The notes under the pieces were generated by a model, which had not been told where the DNA came from, did no database searches, and saw only the letters and a program-made list of their open reading frames with translations. A stretch of 64,000 bases of DNA from Anaerolineaceae bacterium oral taxon 439 (GTDB taxonomy: Bacteria; Chloroflexota; Anaerolineae; Anaerolineales; Anaerolineaceae): the NCBI GenBank assembly GCA_001717545.1, contig CP017039.1:2790001-2854000 (forward strand), given 5' to 3'. Below are positions 17,206-25,453 of the stretch, in pieces (within the stretch, counting starts at the first letter, position 1; every line of letters begins with the position of its first letter). The position numbers were made by a program, and so were the translations under genes.

Positions 17206-17534
17206 CAACGCAGCAGATCATCCTGACCGTGATTATTATCGCGCTGACAACGTTCGCAACACGTTTCCTGCCATTCCTGATTTTTCCCGAAGGCAAAAAA
17301 ATTCCGAAGACCGTCGACTACCTTGAACGCGTCCTGCCTTTCGCCATGATCGGAATGCTGATCGTCTACTGCTTCAAGGACGTCCGCCCGTTCGCGCCGC
17401 CCTACGGGCTTCCCGAATGGATCGCGAGCGCGGTTCTCGTCCTGATCTATAAACTGACGCGGAAGATGATCCTGACGATCGGCGGCGGCCTGATCGCGTA
17501 CATGATTCTCGTCCAGTTCGTGTTTACCAGCTGA
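17202..17534 (+). CDS. azlD: AzlD-type branched-chain amino acid exporter, small subunit
   Basis: This 110-residue membrane protein has about four helices, with the typical TTFATRFLPFLIF near the N-terminus and LPFAMIGMLIVYC mid-protein. It is the small partner of AzlC. The ATG at 17202 overlaps the azlC stop. A longer upstream extension in the same frame only shadows azlC and is rejected. Confidence 0.92.
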   Translation: MTTQQIILTVIIIALTTFATRFLPFLIFPEGKKIPKTVDYLERVLPFAMIGMLIVYCFKDVRPFAPPYGLPEWIASAVLVLIYKLTRKMILTIGGGLIAYMILVQFVFTS

Positions 17535-17549
17535 TTTTTTTCATCGCCT

Positions 17550-17577
17550 GTGACTCAGCCTTAAATTATGCTATAAT
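17550..17577 (+). promoter_or_regulatory. Predicted promoter of the recombinase-like gene
   Basis: TATAAT (17572-17577) lies 16 bases after GTGACT (17550-17555). The gene therefore has its own promoter rather than depending on azlCD. Confidence 0.5.
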
Positions 17578-17669
17578 CATCACATTCGCATAACCTTTTG
17601 TTCGCGAGACAGATTCCTGGGATCCGTGAGATTGCGAATTAAGGGAAACAGGGTTATTATTGAAAATCT

Positions 17670-18641
17670 ATGGAACACGAATCAGCCATCAGTGAATTTA
17701 TCAGCAGCGAAACGACCTTTCCCGCCGCGATCCATGCCTGGGAAATTTATCTGGCGAATGAAGGCCGGACTGTCAATACAATCAAGGCCTTCATCAGCGA
17801 CGTGCAGCTGCTTTCGTCGAAGCTACGGCCGGATCGGACTGTCGGCTCGATTACGACCGCCGATCTGAACGACTTCCTGTATTGGATGGAACATAAGCGT
17901 GATGTCCCCTGTTCGCCGAAGACATATTCGCGCCGCGTGACGTCGTTTAAGTCTTTTTTCCGCTGGCTGAAAACGTTCGGAATTATCGATATCGACCCGG
18001 CCGAATCGGTCCTTCAGGTAACCGTCTACGCGCCGCTTCCCGAAATCCTGACGGTCGACGAATTCCCGCTCGTTCTCGAAGCCGCGAACGGTTTCCGTCT
18101 CCAGGAAAAAAGCGACGCGCGCCCGATGGCGCTGGTCCAGCTTCTCCTCGCGACCGCGATCAAGAAAAACGAAACGCTCGCGATCGCCCCGAATCATATC
18201 GACGCTGACGATCCGGACCACCCGGTTCTCTACGTCCGCTACAACCGCGGGGAACAGCGCTTCAAGGAACGAAAGATCGACCTGCCGATCGACTGGATTC
18301 CGGTTTATAACGAACTCCTCGATCAGGAAAAGCCGACCGACCGGATCTTCCCATATTCCGCGCGCAGGCTCGAATACCTGCTGCGCGATATCGGGGAAGC
18401 GGCCGGCCTGAAGAAAAGTCTGTCGTTTAATATGTGCCGCTGGACAAGCGCCGTTCACGACCTGTATATCAATATCGACGAAGAATCGATCCGCGGCAAG
18501 CTGGGCGTCTCCAAGGTCCAATGGCGCGAAATCTCCCAGAAGCTTCATAAGCTGAAACCGATCTACGCCGGGATAGCTCCGGCTTCCGAAGAAACGAATG
18601 AAGAAAGCAATATCGAAGACCCGGTGGAAAACCTCCAATAA
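17670..18641 (+). CDS. Tyrosine-recombinase homologue lacking most catalytic residues
   Basis: This 323-residue protein has the two-domain layout of XerC/XerD. The N-terminal SAM-like domain (about 17-105: AWEIYLANEGRTVNTIKAF, then YSRRVTSFKSFFRWL) is well preserved. In the C-terminal domain the key positions differ. Box I Arg is Lys165 (ATAIKKNETLAI), the HxxR motif is Asn254-x-x-Arg257 (FNMCRW), LGH is LGV (278-280), and no Tyr is found where the nucleophile should lie (WREISQKL). It is therefore unlikely to cut DNA and may bind DNA as a regulator or structural factor. The gene is intact, with its own promoter and terminator, which argues for function. Confidence 0.82.
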   Translation: MEHESAISEFISSETTFPAAIHAWEIYLANEGRTVNTIKAFISDVQLLSSKLRPDRTVGSITTADLNDFLYWMEHKRDVPCSPKTYSRRVTSFKSFFRWLKTFGIIDIDPAESVLQVTVYAPLPEILTVDEFPLVLEAANGFRLQEKSDARPMALVQLLLATAIKKNETLAIAPNHIDADDPDHPVLYVRYNRGEQRFKERKIDLPIDWIPVYNELLDQEKPTDRIFPYSARRLEYLLRDIGEAAGLKKSLSFNMCRWTSAVHDLYINIDEESIRGKLGVSKVQWREISQKLHKLKPIYAGIAPASEETNEESNIEDPVENLQ

Positions 18642-18652
18642 CGGAGGTTTTT
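18628..18652 (+). terminator. Intrinsic terminator at the end of the recombinase-like gene
   Basis: AAAACCTCC (18628-18636) pairs with GGAGGTTTT (18643-18651), followed by another T. The stop codon of the gene lies in the loop. A near-palindromic GGCCGGC run follows at 18654-18668. Confidence 0.75.
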
Positions 18653-18681
18653 CGGCCGGCGGCCGGCCTGAGAAGCGCTGA

Positions 18682-19284
18682 ATGGCCCCAAAGCCAGAAA
18701 ACAGCCCAAGAATCCGCCAAATTCGTCCGTCCGAGTTCACCCGCATGGACGAATTCCTTTATCTGGCGATCTTTCTCCCGCCCGGCGCCGTACCGCCGCC
18801 GCGAACGGTCACAAGCCTTCCCGAACTTGCGATCTATATCCGCGATTTCGGAACGCGCCCCGGCGATCATGGCTTCGTCGCGGAATCCAACGGCGAAATC
18901 GTCGGCATGGCCTGGGCGCGGCTCATCCGGGATTTCGGTTATATCGACGACGCGACGCCGTCCGTTGCAATCTCTCTGAAAGAATCATGGCGCGGGAAAG
19001 GGGTTGGAACGCGGCTGCTGCGCGCGCTGACGGACGAAATGAAATCCGCCGGCTTCCGCCATGCGTCATTATCCGTTCAGAAAGAAAACCGTCCGGCGCT
19101 GCGGCTGTACCGGAAAGCTGGCTTTGAACCGTTCCGCGAGACCGACGAAGAATGGATCATGCGGATCCACCTGTATCAGGACGAAGCCGTCGGATCCGAA
19201 GAATCCGGCGCGAACCCGCTGCGAGCGACGCCCGCTCCGCCGCGCGCAGCCCGACGACCCAGAGAACCCCTTCGTCGTCGCTGA
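18682..19284 (+). CDS. GNAT-family N-acetyltransferase
   Basis: This 200-residue protein uses acetyl-CoA to acetylate an unknown acceptor. Motif A is seen as WRGKGVGTRLLRALTDEM, and motif B as NRPALRLYRKAGFEPF. The recognisable domain ends near residue 163 (EEWIMRIHLY). The remaining Arg/Pro/Ala-rich tail lies opposite the end of tilS, with which the gene overlaps tail to tail by 128 bases. The tail may have arisen by loss of an earlier stop codon. Confidence 0.85.
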   Translation: MAPKPENSPRIRQIRPSEFTRMDEFLYLAIFLPPGAVPPPRTVTSLPELAIYIRDFGTRPGDHGFVAESNGEIVGMAWARLIRDFGYIDDATPSVAISLKESWRGKGVGTRLLRALTDEMKSAGFRHASLSVQKENRPALRLYRKAGFEPFRETDEEWIMRIHLYQDEAVGSEESGANPLRATPAPPRAARRPREPLRRR

Positions 19285-20680
19285 CAAGCGGATAGCCGTC
19301 CCGAAAGATTGCCGGAACCTTCCGGTTCAGCAGGAACTTTTCCAAAAGAACCTCTGTCCCGTTCATCCCAAACGGAACGAAACGCTCCGCCCGGCTCGTC
19401 CGCGGACGAACGCGAAGCGTCCCCTGGATCCGGCCGACGTCAAGATAGACGGTTCCCGGATCGCGTTTCATTTCCTCAATCAGCGCCGCGATCTCCGCAG
19501 CATTCTCGACTTCCCGCCATTCGAAGCGCAGCCGGATATTCCCGACCGGATAGTCCCCGTCAACCACTACCGCTGCCGTATCTGCCGCTGCCATCGCCGC
19601 CCAGTCCCAGATCGGCAGCGCGCCCGTCGGAACCGAGGCATCAGCGATTCCGAACGCATTTCCACGGAGGAAAAGCGTCTTTCCCCCGGTCCAGTCTTCC
19701 CGGCGAAATCCGCCCGGAGGCTCGTCGATATCCGCGAACCGCGCCGCGCGAAGGATCAGCGGCTGCGTCAGGCCGTCCTCAAACCCGCCCAACAGCTTCG
19801 CCATCCGCCGGATCAGGCGCGCCTGAATCGCGCCCATCTCCGCCCGGAACTTCTCCCGATCCAAAACGACAGTATTCGCCGTTTCAAAACGGACGATCCG
19901 CGCGAACGCCCGCTCCGCGGCCTGATTCAGGTAATCCCGATCCGGCCCCAGCGCCGACGCACAGCGATTCAGCGTTTCGACGATATTCGGATTAAACGAA
20001 GCCTGGAGCGACGGCAGGAGCTCCCAGCGGATACGGCTGCGCGTGTACGCAAGGTCAGAATTGGTCCGATCGACGACCGCGGAAATTTTCCGCGCCGCGA
20101 GCCAGGCTTCGATTTCCGCCCTGCGCAGCGTCAACAGCGGACGGATCAGCGGGATCGACGCAGACCATTCCGTCGGACAGCTCCATTCCGCCATAGCGCA
20201 CAATCCGTCCAGGCCGGACCCGCGGATGAGCTGCGCCAGGACGGTTTCCGCCCGATCGTCGGCATGATGGCCGACGGCAACCGCGGCCGCGCGCTCCCGT
20301 CCGGCGACGTCGAAAAGAAAACGGTAGCGGAGCCGCCGCCCGATATCCTCGATCGAACGGCCTGTCCGCCGCGCCTCGACTGGGACGTTTTCCGCCCCGA
20401 GCGTAAACGCAATTCCCTGCCGCGAGCAGAACGCATGAACGAAATCAGCGTCCGCGGCCGATTCCGCGCGAATCTGATGATCCAGATGCGCGGCGATCAC
20501 GTCGAACCCCAACGTTCGCAGCGTCAATAGCAGCGTCAGGCTATCGGCGCCGCCGCTCGTCCCAACGACGATCCGATCCGGCGGAACGACGCCCATCCGT
20601 GTTCTCAGCGCGTCCAGCCCGATCAGCGTTTCCCCGGCGGACGGCGCGAACGTCGGTAAAGCCCGATCCCGCGGACTCAC
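19157..20680 (-). CDS. tilS: tRNA(Ile)-lysidine synthase
   Basis: TilS joins lysine to C34 of tRNA-Ile(CAU) using ATP, changing its identity from Met to Ile. The PP-loop SGGADS is present near residue 40 (IVVGTSGGADSLTLLLTL), followed by HLDHQIR and GHHADDRAET, all family signatures. The C-terminal tRNA-binding region brings it to 507 residues. The ATG overlaps the degV stop by four bases (mutL-degV-tilS order). The 3' end overlaps the convergent acetyltransferase gene. Confidence 0.95.
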   Translation of the reverse strand: MSPRDRALPTFAPSAGETLIGLDALRTRMGVVPPDRIVVGTSGGADSLTLLLTLRTLGFDVIAAHLDHQIRAESAADADFVHAFCSRQGIAFTLGAENVPVEARRTGRSIEDIGRRLRYRFLFDVAGRERAAAVAVGHHADDRAETVLAQLIRGSGLDGLCAMAEWSCPTEWSASIPLIRPLLTLRRAEIEAWLAARKISAVVDRTNSDLAYTRSRIRWELLPSLQASFNPNIVETLNRCASALGPDRDYLNQAAERAFARIVRFETANTVVLDREKFRAEMGAIQARLIRRMAKLLGGFEDGLTQPLILRAARFADIDEPPGGFRREDWTGGKTLFLRGNAFGIADASVPTGALPIWDWAAMAAADTAAVVVDGDYPVGNIRLRFEWREVENAAEIAALIEEMKRDPGTVYLDVGRIQGTLRVRPRTSRAERFVPFGMNGTEVLLEKFLLNRKVPAIFRDGYPLVSDDEGVLWVVGLRAAERASLAAGSRRILRIRRLRPDTGGSA

Positions 20681-21546
20681 GCCGGAATCAGCTCCTTAAA
20701 CAGCGAAAGCGGACCGATGATCAGTCCGACAAGCGACGGGCCGGTATGCGCCCCGAGAACGGGCGAAACCGGAAGCGTCTCTTCGCAAACGACATTCAGC
20801 TTTTTCTTCAGCGCTTCGATCAGGTATGCGACACCCTCCGGGCATTGGCCATGGACGACCTGTGCCCGAAGCGGAACGGATCCGAATTTCTTTTCCTTTA
20901 ATCTGACAATCTGATCAAGGGCGCGCTGAAACGAAATCGCCTTGCCCCCATCTTCGTAATGCCCGTCTTCATGGTTGACCAGGATGATCGGTTTGATATT
21001 GAGGACCTGCGCCAGGATTCCTTTGATATGACTGATCCTCCCGCCGGCGATCAGGTAGCGAAGCTCCTTGAGCGTGAATTGGCCGTCGACCTGATCGCGG
21101 ATCAGCTCCAGCCGCGAAAGGATCTGATCTATCCCCCAGTTCCTGAGAATCGCCTGTCCCGCGGCCTGAACCTGCCAACCTAACCCGGAGGTCAGCGTCC
21201 TCGAATCAAAAAACGTCACCTTCGCCTCAGGAACGAGCGCCGCGGCGGCGCGCGCCGCCCGGATCGTCCCGCTCAGCGCCCCGGCGATATGAATCGATAA
21301 AATCTCCGATCCGCGCGCCGCAATCGTGCGATACGTCTCGACAAAATCGCCAATCGCAGCCTGCGACGTCTTCGGGAACTGGAGCGTTTCGCTGAGCCTT
21401 CGGTAAAATTCCACCGGCGAAATCGGGTTATCCCGATCGAACGATTCATCTCCGATCGAGACATTCAGCGGAACGAAGGTCACCGGTAAGCCCGCAAACT
21501 GGCTTTCATGCAGATCACATCCTGAATCCGTAACAATTTCGATCAT
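20677..21546 (-). CDS. DegV family fatty-acid-binding protein
   Basis: This 289-residue DegV-family protein has the N-terminal IVTDSGCDLHES, SQAAIGDFVETY and SIHIAGALSGTIRAARAA blocks and the mid-protein YLIAGGRISHIKG. Members bind a fatty acid and can act as FakB subunits of fatty acid kinase. No FakA is in the window, so this use is inferred. It lies between mutL (30 bases upstream) and tilS (4-base overlap). Confidence 0.93.
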   Translation of the reverse strand: MIEIVTDSGCDLHESQFAGLPVTFVPLNVSIGDESFDRDNPISPVEFYRRLSETLQFPKTSQAAIGDFVETYRTIAARGSEILSIHIAGALSGTIRAARAAAALVPEAKVTFFDSRTLTSGLGWQVQAAGQAILRNWGIDQILSRLELIRDQVDGQFTLKELRYLIAGGRISHIKGILAQVLNIKPIILVNHEDGHYEDGGKAISFQRALDQIVRLKEKKFGSVPLRAQVVHGQCPEGVAYLIEALKKKLNVVCEETLPVSPVLGAHTGPSLVGLIIGPLSLFKELIPA

Positions 21547-21576
21547 CTTTACACCCTCTGTTCTTTCTCAAGCCTG

Positions 21577-23388
21577 TTACAGCTTGCCCTTTCTGCCAAA
21601 TTGTTGCTCCAGGTTCTGGAAGCGCAAATGAATCATGGTCGGCCTACCATGCGGGCAGGTCCGCGGCGATTCGCAGTCTTCCAATTCGCGGATGAGCTGC
21701 TTCTGTTCCGCTTCTGATAACGGCTGCCCCGCCTTAACCGCCATTCGCTTACAGACGCGAGCAGCAATCCGCTCGGCGACAACGTTCATCAGCGGCGTCT
21801 CATCCTCCTCGAAATCCTCGACCAGCGACCGAACCGCCGCCGCGGGATTTCCCTTTGAAAAAATCTCCGGAATTGCGTAAACGCGGAAATCTACCGGACC
21901 GAACGCTTCGATTTCGAATCCCAGCGACGTCAGGATCCCGCGATGTTCTTCCAACAGGGCGACTTCATGCGGCTGGAGGCGGACGATCGCCGGTTCCAGA
22001 AGCGGAATTGATATCAGCTCCGCTTCCGGCCGGCGCATGCATTTTTCGAACAGAATCCGTTCGTGCGCCGCATGCTGATCGATTAAGTATAAACCGTCCG
22101 GCCCCTCGGCTAAGACATACGTATTGCCGATTTGCCCAATCCAGCGCAGCAGCGGAAAAACCGCGCCTGATCGATCCGTATGCGGCGGGATAAACGACGG
22201 CGTCTCGTACGAAACGGGCGGAACGCCGCCTTCCGGCATGGAGGGCGGCTGAACCGCGATCGCCGGCTCCGCGTCGGACGCAGGCTCAGAATACCCCTCC
22301 CGCCAGGCTGGACGTTCCGGCGCGTCCCAGGCGGAAGCGTCGAACGGCGCCAGCTGCTGCGCCGCCGCCCACCCTAACGTCGGGCGGGCTTCCGGGATCG
22401 GGGCCTGAAGCTGGAGACCCTTGCGAACCGCGTGATGAACCGCGCTGAAAACCGTCTCCGCGGATCGGAAGCGAACCTCCGCTTTGGACGGATGAACGTT
22501 GACGTCGACCTCCTCCGGACTGAGCTTTAGAAAAAGAATCGTGATCGGATAGCGCCCGACCATAATCAGCGATTGGTAAGCGCGATTAACCGCCGCGACC
22601 AGCTGCTGATCCTGAATCCAGCGTCCATTAACGAAAAAATTGATTTCCCTGCGATTCGACCGCGTCAGCGCAATCGGGCTGATATAGCCTGAAACGGCGA
22701 TACCGTCCCGTTCCTCTTCGATCTCAATCAGCCGTTTCGCGATATCCAGATCATAAACCGCGCTCAGGATCTCGCGCGTTTCGCCGTTTCCCGCCGATTG
22801 CAGCTGCGTCCTGCCTTCGACGATCAGCTCCCAACGAATCTGGGGATACGCGAGCGCGTAGCGGGTAATCAGCGTTGAAATCTGACTGAGTTCCGTTCGA
22901 TCGCTCTTAAGGAATTTAAGCCGCGCGGGAACGTTATAAAATAAATCCTCAACGCGAACTGTTGTTCCCCGCGGCGCCGCGGCCGGCTGCTGCGAAACGA
23001 GCCTGGCGCCGTCGACTTGGATCCGGCTCCCGACCGGCTCGGACGCGGTCCGGGAAACGATCGTCAGCCTGGATACCGACGCCGCCGAAGCGAGCGCCTC
23101 GCCGCGGAATCCGAGCGTCCCAAGACGAAATAAATCGTCCGCGACACGGAGCTTGCTCGTCGCGTGCCGCGTGACCGCGAAGCGCAGCTCTTCGTTCGCA
23201 ATTCCGCAGCCGTCGTCGCTGATCTCGATCAACCGCTTTCCCGCGCCGTCAATCCGGATCCGGATCTCCGACGCGGCCGCGTCGATCGCGTTTTCAATCA
23301 ATTCTTTAACAACCGACGACGGACGTTCAATAACCTCGCCCGCGGCGATTTTAGAGATGACGTCGTCGGCTAAAACGTGAATCGTCAT
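21577..23388 (-). CDS. mutL: DNA mismatch repair protein MutL, endonuclease type
   Basis: This 603-residue protein has the GHKL ATPase motifs VVKELIENAIDA, DDGCGI and GFRGEAL in the N-terminal third. The C-terminal domain carries DQHAAHERILFE, matching the DQHA(x)2E(x)4E endonuclease motif, and CPHGRPT, another metal-site motif. This places it with nicking MutL proteins of species that lack MutH, rather than with E. coli MutL. No mutS is in the window. It leads the mutL-degV-tilS operon from a promoter 27 bases upstream. Confidence 0.96.
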   Translation of the reverse strand: MTIHVLADDVISKIAAGEVIERPSSVVKELIENAIDAAASEIRIRIDGAGKRLIEISDDGCGIANEELRFAVTRHATSKLRVADDLFRLGTLGFRGEALASAASVSRLTIVSRTASEPVGSRIQVDGARLVSQQPAAAPRGTTVRVEDLFYNVPARLKFLKSDRTELSQISTLITRYALAYPQIRWELIVEGRTQLQSAGNGETREILSAVYDLDIAKRLIEIEEERDGIAVSGYISPIALTRSNRREINFFVNGRWIQDQQLVAAVNRAYQSLIMVGRYPITILFLKLSPEEVDVNVHPSKAEVRFRSAETVFSAVHHAVRKGLQLQAPIPEARPTLGWAAAQQLAPFDASAWDAPERPAWREGYSEPASDAEPAIAVQPPSMPEGGVPPVSYETPSFIPPHTDRSGAVFPLLRWIGQIGNTYVLAEGPDGLYLIDQHAAHERILFEKCMRRPEAELISIPLLEPAIVRLQPHEVALLEEHRGILTSLGFEIEAFGPVDFRVYAIPEIFSKGNPAAAVRSLVEDFEEDETPLMNVVAERIAARVCKRMAVKAGQPLSEAEQKQLIRELEDCESPRTCPHGRPTMIHLRFQNLEQQFGRKGKL

Positions 23389-23414
23389 ACGAAAATTCCC
23401 TTCGTTCCTCGATA

Positions 23415-23444
23415 ATTATACCGTCCAGGCAGAACGAACGACAA
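23415..23444 (-). promoter_or_regulatory. Predicted promoter of the mutL operon
   Basis: On the minus strand TTGTCG (23439-23444) and TATAAT (23415-23420) are 18 bases apart. The start would be near 23408, giving a leader of about 20 bases with AAGGGA before the ATG. Confidence 0.6.
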
Positions 23445-23572
23445 AGATTTTTTTCCGGGAACGACTGGGAACGCATTCAAAAATGATCGGCCGCATTACA
23501 TGGATCAACAACCGGAAACGGCGAGCGGAAAAACCGCCTTCCGACCAGACCGGCTGCCGGATGGAAACGGCG

Positions 23573-24193
23573 CTACTCAGTTAAAATGATCACTCCGGCG
23601 CAGTACGAAATCCTGCGAAACGTCATCGCCAACGCCGACTTCCTTTCAAACTCCTCGAAAACGAGGTAATTCTCTCCCGGGACCCACTTTTTCCCATTCT
23701 CCGCGCGACAGGCGTCGCGCTCGTCCGCCGTCCGAAACATGACGCCGCCCAGGTAAACGTTCCCGCCCGGTTCCAGATAATTTTTAAGCGACCTGATCAG
23801 CCGGATCAGCTCGTCGTCGCGAAATTCCGCAATCATGTACGTCGAGACGATCGCGTCGAACCGCTCTCCCGCCAGCTCCGGCGGCATCCCGAGTTTCAGA
23901 TCATAGCAGATCTGCCTTCCGCGCCGCATCCGTTCGCTTTCAATTTCGACCATGCGCGGCGACCGGTCCACCGTCGTAACCGGATGACCCGAGCTGTAAA
24001 AACGCTCCGCGAGAATCCCCGTACCCGCGCCCAGGTCCAAAACCCTCGCGCCGCGGGCCTGTTCGACGCCGCGTTGAATAAACTTTAATAAATCCAGATA
24101 ACCCGCGTACGGGAAACGGTCCCGAAGGACGTCCCTTCGAATCGAGTTTTCATAGCTGTCAGCGTAATCCATGTCCCATTCCGGTTCCCGCAT
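23573..24193 (-). CDS. Class I SAM-dependent methyltransferase
   Basis: This 206-residue cytoplasmic protein has the Rossmann SAM-binding motif VLDLGAGTGILAERF, the acidic TVDRSPRMVEIE loop and the DAIVSTYMIAEF segment of class I methyltransferases. The acceptor is unknown. I chose the ATG at 24193 because GGAGG precedes it by five bases. An in-frame start 39 bases further upstream has no such site. It is 185 bases upstream of mutL on the same strand and may be separate. Confidence 0.85.
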   Translation of the reverse strand: MREPEWDMDYADSYENSIRRDVLRDRFPYAGYLDLLKFIQRGVEQARGARVLDLGAGTGILAERFYSSGHPVTTVDRSPRMVEIESERMRRGRQICYDLKLGMPPELAGERFDAIVSTYMIAEFRDDELIRLIRSLKNYLEPGGNVYLGGVMFRTADERDACRAENGKKWVPGENYLVFEEFERKSALAMTFRRISYCAGVIILTE

Positions 24194-24452
24194 CGATCCT
24201 CCGTCGGCCTCTTTTATCGTCTGTCGCCTCATGAATTAAGTCTATCAAGCTTTTTCCCTCCCGCATGGCGGCGCGCGATTAATCATGCGCCGTCAGCCCG
24301 CGCATAATCGTCCGGCGCCGCGAAACAGTTGCATCCCGTCCCATTTCAACGGAATTCCGAAAAAAACCAAAAGTCCAGAATGAAGCATTTCCCATCCTCG
24401 CGTGAAAATTGTTAAATGAATCCTTGAAATGAGCGGTCGCCGCCTTTATCTG
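24194..24452. other. Spacer between the methyltransferase and the ribosomal terminator
   Basis: No gene is seen. A GGCGCGCG-ATTAAT-CATGCGCC-like imperfect dyad lies near 24269-24292, upstream of the methyltransferase, and could be regulatory. No clear promoter was found for that gene. Confidence 0.35.
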
Positions 24453-24492
24453 AAAAAAAAAGCGAGCGCCGTCCCCAGCGGGAGAGCGCTCG
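24453..24492 (-). terminator. Strong intrinsic terminator of the ribosomal protein cluster
   Basis: CGAGCGC (24463-24469) pairs with GCGCTCG (24486-24492), with an inner TCCC/GGGA stem and a CAGC loop. On the minus strand it is followed by an unbroken run of T residues (plus-strand A at 24453-24461). It stands about 100 bases after rpsI and closes the array. Confidence 0.88.
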
Positions 24493-24590
24493 TAGCTTTT
24501 TATCCGTTAAACGTCAGCCACAATCCGTAAAAACGAATTCCGGACGCCATTCTACCGACCCCCAAAATCAGACCGGAAGCCGGGAAACGA

Positions 24591-24986
24591 TTAACGTTTG
24601 GTGTAGGTCGGCGCCTTTCGGGCCCGCTTCAGGCCCGGCTTCTTCCGTTCCTTGATTCTCGGATCGCGCGTCAGCAAGCCGGCATGGCTCAGCGACGGTT
24701 TCAACGTCTCGTCCATCTCGATCAGCGCCCGCGCAAGGCCAAGGCGGACCGCCTCGGTCTGCCCGGTGACGCCGCCGCCGTTAACATGAACCGTCACGTC
24801 AAACAGCGCCTGATCCTTATCGACCGCCGCGAACGGGCGAAGAATCGACTCCACGTCGCCCAGGCGGTTGAAATAGGCCGCGATCTGCTTTTCGTTGACG
24901 ACGAAAACGCCGCTGCCCGTGCTGACGCGGACGCGGGCGATACTCTCTTTTCGGCGACCAACGCCTTCAAAATACTGTCCTGCCAT
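24591..24986 (-). CDS. rpsI: 30S ribosomal protein S9
   Basis: S9 has 131 residues. The N-terminus AGQYFEGVGRRKESIARVRV and the basic C-terminal tail ending in YTKR are typical; the tail reaches the P-site tRNA. It is the last gene of the cluster, 15 bases after rplM, and is followed by the strong terminator. Confidence 0.98.
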   Translation of the reverse strand: MAGQYFEGVGRRKESIARVRVSTGSGVFVVNEKQIAAYFNRLGDVESILRPFAAVDKDQALFDVTVHVNGGGVTGQTEAVRLGLARALIEMDETLKPSLSHAGLLTRDPRIKERKKPGLKRARKAPTYTKR

Positions 24987-25001
24987 CGTGATTCGCTCCT
25001 C

Positions 25002-25433
25002 TTAGTTGACTTTCGTCGGATTCTGCGCGGCGTGCGGATGATCGTTTTCAGCGTAAATCTTCAGTCGGCGCAGCAAGGCGCGTCCATGCCGGTTATGCGG
25101 GAGCATCCCCCAAACCGCGCTCTGGATCACGCGTTCCGGCCGCGTTCGCAGCAAGAATTTCAACGACGCTTCTTTCAAGCCGCCCGGATAACCCGAGTGC
25201 CGATAGTACATTTTTGTAACCATCTTCTTGGGAGAAGCCGCGATATGCGCCGCGTTAATGACGACGACGAAATCGCCCATCATGACGCCGGGCGTAAACG
25301 TCGGCTTATGCTTCCCTAAAAGGTAATTCGCAATCTGTGTCGCGAGTCTGCCAATGCCTTGACCGTTCGCGTCAACGAGCAGCCAATCATTTTGCGGTTC
25401 ACCTTTAATGACGTAGGTCTTTTCCACAGTCAT
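25002..25433 (-). CDS. rplM: 50S ribosomal protein L13
   Basis: From the chosen ATG, L13 has 143 residues, close to the 142 of E. coli. DWLLVDANGQGIGRLATQIA, the KMYYRHSGYPGG block and VWGMLPHNRHGRALLRRL are conserved signatures. An in-frame ATG 12 bases upstream (25445) is also possible, and ribosome sites do not decide clearly. It pairs with rpsI, the usual two-gene unit, and follows truA by about 20 bases. Confidence 0.96.
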   Translation of the reverse strand: MTVEKTYVIKGEPQNDWLLVDANGQGIGRLATQIANYLLGKHKPTFTPGVMMGDFVVVINAAHIAASPKKMVTKMYYRHSGYPGGLKEASLKFLLRTRPERVIQSAVWGMLPHNRHGRALLRRLKIYAENDHPHAAQNPTKVN

Positions 25434-25453
25434 TCTCCATTCCATCCATCTGA

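Noticed and set aside
16315-17208. 297-codon minus-strand frame
   Set aside because: Mostly antisense to azlC; composition is of the Arg/Asp-rich shadow type.
17670-18641. Possible integrase of a genomic island with att sites
   Set aside because: The active site is degraded, no tRNA-end duplication or flanking direct repeat was seen, and neighbours are ordinary genes.
19061-20530. 489-codon plus-strand frame
   Set aside because: Antisense to tilS, which carries the PP-loop and other TilS signatures.
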